NCBI GenBank assembly: GCA_964427535.1
Contig: CAYRVF010000156.1
Location: forward strand, 1-9,946
Length of the DNA: 9,946 nucleotides
DNA from: CAYRVF01 sp964427535
GTDB taxonomy: Bacteria; Chloroflexota; Ktedonobacteria; Ktedonobacterales; JADMIN01
Reading direction: 5' to 3'
Position numbers and translations under genes: made by a program. Below, one piece after another: positions 6,190 to 9,946 of the stretch. The stretch's first letter is position 1; every line of letters begins with the position of its first letter. The notes under the pieces were generated by a model that searched no databases, was not told where the DNA came from, and saw only the letters and a list, made by a program, of their open reading frames with translations.

Positions 6190-6198
6190 TGATACAAT
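6190..6198 (+). promoter_or_regulatory. Extended -10 promoter element before the cyclodeaminase gene
   Basis: TGATACAAT contains TACAAT (6193-6198) preceded by TG one base away, the extended -10 form that can work without a good -35; none is seen at 6170-6175. Transcription would start near 6205. That would rule out the first ATG at 6197 and favour 6224 or 6245 as the start of the downstream gene. A 6-bp inverted repeat (AGGACG 6163-6168 and CGTCCT 6175-6180) sits just upstream at the -35 position and might be an operator. Confidence 0.5.
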
Positions 6199-6244
6199 GT
6201 CGCCTGCGGCACTCTCTGATGGAATGAAGGGGCACGGCGGACGC

Positions 6245-6874
6245 ATGCCAGACGAGCGAAGCATACCGGTATTCATCGAGGCGCTCGGGTCAAGCGCCCC
6301 GACACCGGGCGGCGGCGCGGCCAGTGCCCTTGTCGGCGCGCTCGCGGCTGCCCTCGCCGAGATGGTGGCGCAGCTCACAGCAGGGCGAAAGCAGTTCAGC
6401 GCCGTCGAGAGCGAGGCGCGTGATGTCCTGCTCTCGGCGCAGCGCCTGCGGCAGAGTCTCCTCGATCTGGTCGCGGAAGACGAGCGCGCCTTCGAGGGTG
6501 TCTCCGCCGCCTACCGGCTGCCAAAGGCCACCGACGAGAAGCGGGCGCTCCGTGAGGAGGCAATTCAGGCGGCGCTGCACGACGCGATGCAGCCACCGCT
6601 CGCGGTCATGCGGCAGGCATGCGAGGCGGCGGAGCTGGCGGAGCGCATCGCGCGGGCAGGCAACCCCACTGTGGCGAGCGACGCTGGATGCGCGGCGCTC
6701 TTCGCCGAGTCTGCCGTCCACGCCGCCGCGCTGAACGTGCTGGCGAACGTCGTGCTGCTACGCGACACCGCGGCAGCCGCCGCCGCTCGGGCGCAGATCG
6801 CGGAGCTGAGCGCGCGCGCCACCGAGCTGCGCGCCGCGACCCTCGCCACGGTCTACGAGCGCATGGGCGCGTAG
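6245..6874 (+). CDS. Cyclodeaminase/cyclohydrolase family protein (FTCD_C; FchA-like methenyl-THF cyclohydrolase)
   Basis: A 209-residue, almost fully helical protein of the formiminotransferase-cyclodeaminase C-terminal family. Signatures in order are PTPGGGAASALVGALAAALAEM (19-40), EDERAFEGVSAAYRLPK (78-94) and GNPTVASDAG (139-148). Stand-alone members act on THF-bound one-carbon units, either as formimino-THF cyclodeaminase or, as with FchA of methylotrophs and acetogens, as 5,10-methenyl-THF cyclohydrolase. No histidine-degradation gene is nearby and folD follows after 57 nt, so the cyclohydrolase role is the better guess. I chose ATG 6245 because the family begins about ten residues before the PGGG motif and the promoter element lies at 6190-6198. 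ATG 6224 or 6197 remain possible. The Shine-Dalgarno is weak (AAGGGG 12 nt upstream, or GGCGG closer in). Confidence 0.85.
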   Translation: MPDERSIPVFIEALGSSAPTPGGGAASALVGALAAALAEMVAQLTAGRKQFSAVESEARDVLLSAQRLRQSLLDLVAEDERAFEGVSAAYRLPKATDEKRALREEAIQAALHDAMQPPLAVMRQACEAAELAERIARAGNPTVASDAGCAALFAESAVHAAALNVLANVVLLRDTAAAAAARAQIAELSARATELRAATLATVYERMGA

Positions 6875-6931
6875 AAGTCGAGGCGGGCGCTGGCACCAGG
6901 TCGCCAGACAGTAGACGAACAGGACACGACT

Positions 6932-7792
6932 GTGACGGCTGAACTCCTGGATGGGCGGCGCATCGCCGCGAGCGTGCGTGCGGACCTCGAAGAACTCGCG
7001 AGCCGCTACACCGCCGAGCATGGACGGCCCGCCGGTCTGGCGATTGTGCATGTTGGCGCGGACCCCTCCGCCGAGGTCTACATGCGGTCGATCGTGCGTT
7101 CGTCCGAGCAGGTGGGCGTGAATGCCAGCGAGATCGCGCTGCCGCCCGACATTCCAGATGCGGGGCTGCGGGCGGCACTGCTGGCGCTCAACGCCGACGA
7201 AACGGTGCAGGGCATCTTGATCGAAACGCCGCTGCCGCCGCACCTCTCAACGTACACCGTCGCCGAGGCGATCGATCCCCACAAGGATGTCGACGGCATC
7301 AGCCTGCGGAGCGCGGGCAATCTTTTCCTGCGGTTTCCGACGTTCGTGCCCTCCACCTGCGCTGCGGTCGTCGAGATGTTGGACCGCGCCGAGATTTCCA
7401 TCGCGGGGCGGCGTGTGGTCATCGTCGGCGCGAGCAATGTCGTCGGCAAGCCGCTCGCCTTTGTGCTCGTCCACCGCAACGCGACCGTCACCGTCTGCCA
7501 CATCTACACACGCGACCTCGCCGCGCAGACGCGGCAGGCCGAGATCCTGATCGTGGCGGTGGGAAGGCCGGGGCTGATCACCGGTGACATGGTCGCGCCA
7601 GGGGCTGTGGTGATCGACGTCGGCATCACCGTCCGGCCAGATGGCACCCTGGTGGGAGACGTCGATTTCGACTCCGTCTCGCGCGTGGCGGGGGCGATCA
7701 GTCCCGTACCGGGTGGGGTCGGGCAGCTTACCAATTTGATGCTGCTGCGGCAGACGCTGCTAGCAGGACAACTCGACGCGGCGGCGGTATAG
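6932..7792 (+). CDS. folD: Methylene-THF dehydrogenase, FolD family, with cyclohydrolase residues replaced
   Basis: A 286-residue FolD homologue, which oxidises 5,10-methylene-THF to methenyl-THF and in the classical enzyme also hydrolyses that to 10-formyl-THF. The Rossmann motif VVIVGASNVVGKP (162-174), LIVAVGRPGLITGDM, VIDVGI and SPVPGGVG are all present. Tyr50 and Asp121 (KDVDG) fall at the same numbers as in E. coli FolD. The cyclohydrolase lysine 54 is Ile (YMRSI) and Gln98 is Glu (GILIETPLP). The PCTP loop reads PSTC and PGGVGPMT reads PGGVGQLT. By knowledge of the family, loss of that lysine abolishes cyclohydrolase activity but can spare the dehydrogenase. The start is GTG at 6932 with AGGA seven nt upstream. 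It lies 57 nt after the FchA-like gene, probably in one transcript. Confidence 0.92.
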   Translation: MTAELLDGRRIAASVRADLEELASRYTAEHGRPAGLAIVHVGADPSAEVYMRSIVRSSEQVGVNASEIALPPDIPDAGLRAALLALNADETVQGILIETPLPPHLSTYTVAEAIDPHKDVDGISLRSAGNLFLRFPTFVPSTCAAVVEMLDRAEISIAGRRVVIVGASNVVGKPLAFVLVHRNATVTVCHIYTRDLAAQTRQAEILIVAVGRPGLITGDMVAPGAVVIDVGITVRPDGTLVGDVDFDSVSRVAGAISPVPGGVGQLTNLMLLRQTLLAGQLDAAAV

Positions 7793-7810
7793 ATCCTGAC
7801 ACCGCAGGGG

Positions 7811-7832
7811 CCGAGCCGTCGACAGGCTTCGG
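7811..7832 (+). terminator. Possible folD terminator hairpin overlapping the next promoter
   Basis: CCGA-GCC (7811-7817) pairs with GGC-T-TCGG (7825-7832) with one bulged T, around the loop GTCGACA. It lies 18 nt after the folD stop and has no T-run. The loop contains the -35 hexamer TCGACA of the downstream promoter, so termination and initiation signals overlap. Confidence 0.3.
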
Positions 7833-7847
7833 TGGCCCGTCTATAAT
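7819..7847 (+). promoter_or_regulatory. Near-consensus sigma70-type promoter of the methyltransferase/MTHFR gene
   Basis: TCGACA (7819-7824), a 17-nt spacer and a perfect TATAAT (7842-7847) make the best promoter in the window. The start near 7854 leaves a leader of about 78 nt. This leader contains one small hairpin (7884-7889 with 7896-7901) and the strong GGGGAGG ribosome site (7918-7924). I see no SAM, SAH or cobalamin riboswitch core in this short leader. Confidence 0.75.
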
Positions 7848-7931
7848 GACGCTGGAAGGCTCGCACCCAGAGACACATACGCGCGCCGGAAGGGACTGGC
7901 GTCAGACACGCAGTAAAGGGGAGGATGCGGT

Positions 7932-9946
7932 ATGAGCGAACCTGTGCTCGAACGGCTCCGTCAGGGTCCACTCTTGTGTGACGGGGCGATGGGCACCATG
8001 CTCTATGCCCGCGCTCCCGAAAGCCTGATGCTTGGCCGCTCGTTCGACGAGCTTGTGTTGACCGATCCCGCGCTCGTGCAAACCATCCACCGCGAGTACA
8101 TCGCCGCCGGAGCGCAGGTCATCGAGACCAATACGTTCGGAGCGAACGCGGCCAAGTTGAGCGCCTACGGTCTGGCCGACAAGGTGCGCACGATCAACCG
8201 CCAGGCGGCGCAGATCGCGCGTGAAGCGCGCGAGGTCGCGGGGCAGCCGGTGTTCGTCGCGGGTGCGGTAGGGCCATCCGGCATGCTCCAATTGCCTTCG
8301 GCGGGCGACGACGATCCACAACTCCTGGCCGTGCGCGCGCTCTTTCGCGAGCAGATCGAAGCGCTAGCCGAGGGAGGCGCCGACCTGGTTGTGCTGGAGA
8401 CGTTCGCCAGCCTGGCCGAGCTGCGCCAGGCGGTCCTCGCCGCACGTGACGTCGGCACGCTGCCTATCATCGCGCAGATGACGTTCAGCGAAGACGGCCA
8501 GTCGCTCTCAGGCGAGAGCCCTGCCGAGGTTGCGCGCACGCTGGCGAGCTTGGGCGTCTGCGCCATCGGCAGTAATTGCAGTGTGGGTCCGGCGGGGATT
8601 CTCGATACCGTGCGCGAGATGTCCGAGGCGCTGCGTGTCAGCGGGTTTGACGACGTACTGCTGACCGCCCAGCCTAATGCCGGCCTGCCAACGCGCGTCG
8701 AGAACCGCTTCCTCTACGTCTCCACGCCCCACTACTTCGCCGACTACGCCCGGCGGTTCGCCGAAGCAGGTGTGCGGCTGATCGGCGGCTGTTGCGGCAC
8801 CACGCCTGCCCACATCGCCGCCATGCGCGAGACGCTTGCCTCGCTCGACAGCGCGACGGCAACCTTGACGCATCCCGTGCTCGACGCGCCGCATCCGGCC
8901 GTGCCATCACGACCCCTGGCGCGCCCAACGGAGGCTGAACAGCAGGCGAGCGAGACGCCGCGCACACGCCTGCAGCAAGTGCTCGACGAGGGGCGGTTCG
9001 CCGTCAGCATCGAGCTGGACCCGCCGAAAGGGCTGAATCCCGCGAAGATTCTCGACGGCGCGGCGCACCTCGCCTCGATGGGTGTCGAGTTCATCAACAT
9101 CGCCGACAGCCCGATGGCGCGGGTGCGCATGAGCTGCATCGCACTCGCGCGTCTGCTGGCCGAGCGGCTGGATGTGGAGAGCATCATCCATTTCACCACG
9201 CGCGACCGCAATCTGATGGCGCTCCAGTCCGATCTGCTCGGCGCGCACGCGCTTGGCGTCCACAACATTCTGGCGCTCACGGGTGACCCGGTGCGCGCTG
9301 GCAACTATCCCAACCTGACGGGCGTGTGGGACGCCGATTCCGTCGGCCTCATCCGCATCCTGCGCGGCTTCAACGAGGGACACGACGCGGCGGGTGCCCC
9401 GCTCGGCATGCCCGCGCGGTTCCACATCGGCGCGGCGCTCAACCTCAACATGCAAGATGACCCCATCGACCTCGACGCGGAACGCGCCCGGCGTAAGCTG
9501 CTCGATTCGGCCGTCGTCGAGAGCGAGCTGGCGCAGGCCCAGGGACTCGAACACGACCACCCCTACCTCACCGAAACCGAGCTGGAGCTACATCGCCTGC
9601 GCCACAAGCTCGACGCTGGCGCGCAGTACATCATGACGCAGCCGATCTATGAGCTCGCCCCGCTGGAACGCTTCCTCGACGCATTCGGTCCCGTCGACGT
9701 GCCGATCTTGCTAGGAATGATTCCACTGCATAGCTCGAAGCACGCCGAGTACCTGCACAATGAGGTCCCCGGCATCAGCATCCCTGACGACGTGCGCGAG
9801 CGTATGCGAGAGGCAGGCGACTCCGGGCGCGAGGTCGGCATCGAGCTGGCGCGCGACGTCGTGCTCGCGGCCGCGCGCCGGGGGCTGATCCAGGGATGCT
9901 ACCTCATGCCGTCGTATGGCCGTTACGACCTCGTCGGCGACCTCGC
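7932..9946 (+). CDS. Bifunctional homocysteine S-methyltransferase / methylenetetrahydrofolate reductase, 3'-truncated by the window edge
   Basis: A YitJ-type fusion, at least 671 residues long and still open at the window end. Its last visible residues (CYLMPSYGRYDLVGDL) indicate that only a few codons are missing. Residues 1-300 are a homocysteine S-methyltransferase domain (LLCDGAMGTML; zinc cysteines Cys216 in GSNCSVGP and Cys287/Cys288 in GGCCGTT). A Pro/Ala-rich linker (about 300-345) leads to an FAD-dependent MTHFR barrel from about 347 (SIELDPPKG with Glu361, LTGDPV with Asp452, TQPIYE). The two halves would reduce methylene-THF to methyl-THF and methylate homocysteine to methionine. 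No cobalamin domain is present, so the methyl donor for the first half is not settled by sequence. The MTHFR half has about 33 extra residues (about 518-555). ATG 7932 follows GGGGAGG with a 7-nt spacer. It continues the one-carbon route of the two genes upstream but has its own promoter. Confidence 0.93.
   Translation, partial: MSEPVLERLRQGPLLCDGAMGTMLYARAPESLMLGRSFDELVLTDPALVQTIHREYIAAGAQVIETNTFGANAAKLSAYGLADKVRTINRQAAQIAREAREVAGQPVFVAGAVGPSGMLQLPSAGDDDPQLLAVRALFREQIEALAEGGADLVVLETFASLAELRQAVLAARDVGTLPIIAQMTFSEDGQSLSGESPAEVARTLASLGVCAIGSNCSVGPAGILDTVREMSEALRVSGFDDVLLTAQPNAGLPTRVENRFLYVSTPHYFADYARRFAEAGVRLIGGCCGTTPAHIAAMRETLASLDSATATLTHPVLDAPHPAVPSRPLARPTEAEQQASETPRTRLQQVLDEGRFAVSIELDPPKGLNPAKILDGAAHLASMGVEFINIADSPMARVRMSCIALARLLAERLDVESIIHFTTRDRNLMALQSDLLGAHALGVHNILALTGDPVRAGNYPNLTGVWDADSVGLIRILRGFNEGHDAAGAPLGMPARFHIGAALNLNMQDDPIDLDAERARRKLLDSAVVESELAQAQGLEHDHPYLTETELELHRLRHKLDAGAQYIMTQPIYELAPLERFLDAFGPVDVPILLGMIPLHSSKHAEYLHNEVPGISIPDDVRERMREAGDSGREVGIELARDVVLAAARRGLIQGCYLMPSYGRYDLVGDL

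Noticed and set aside
5339..6235. Longer nth reading from 6235 (298 residues)
   Set aside because: The extra N-terminal 62 residues are Arg/Ser-rich with no family match and run through the divergent promoter region. Homology and a ribosome site favour the ATG at 6049.
7854..7931. SAM- or SAH-sensing riboswitch before the methionine-synthesis fusion gene
   Set aside because: The leader is only about 78 nt with one short G-U containing hairpin. I could not find the conserved core of a known class.

Overview
The window is GC-rich, tightly packed bacterial chromosome carrying ordinary housekeeping and one-carbon genes. I see no phage, transposon, CRISPR or toxin content. Two things together suggest a high-GC Chloroflexota, perhaps Thermomicrobia-like: the gene set (a YitJ-type homocysteine methyltransferase/MTHFR fusion, an FTCD_C-type cyclodeaminase beside folD, and an HLDD-type PIG-L deacetylase), and the palindromic intergenic repeats rich in CCCCTTCCC and CCCTC. 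That placement is an inference and was not tested by any search.

Left part (1-2567). The C-terminal two thirds of a dihydrolipoyl dehydrogenase (+) ends at 941. It converges, across a 9-bp hairpin, on a minus-strand two-gene unit: an RluA-family pseudouridine synthase followed, with a 10-nt overlap, by a PIG-L-type deacetylase.

Middle (2568-5144). A divergent intergenic region carries a good sigma70-type promoter for pgsA (+), which makes phosphatidylglycerol phosphate. pgsA converges on plsY (-), the acyl-phosphate:glycerol-3-phosphate acyltransferase, so two enzymes of phospholipid synthesis face each other. The 228-bp gap between them holds three different palindromic hairpins. plsY has its own near-consensus promoter (TTGACA-17-TATGCT). 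Upstream of it lie about 320 bp without a convincing gene, then a small unrecognised three-helix membrane protein (-).

Right part (5260-9946). An endonuclease III (nth, -) is divergent from a one-carbon cluster on the plus strand: a cyclodeaminase/cyclohydrolase-family protein (FchA-like), folD, and after a TCGACA-17-TATAAT promoter the fused homocysteine S-methyltransferase/methylenetetrahydrofolate reductase, which runs off the window. Together these would carry folate-bound carbon from methenyl- through methylene- to methyl-THF and on to methionine.

The most notable observation is in FolD. The cyclohydrolase lysine (Lys54 in E. coli numbering) is Ile and Gln98 is Glu, while Asp121 and the nucleotide-binding motif are kept. 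With a separate cyclohydrolase-family gene directly upstream, this suggests the two FolD activities have been split between two adjacent proteins. The second notable feature is an insertion of about 33 residues in the MTHFR half of the fusion protein.
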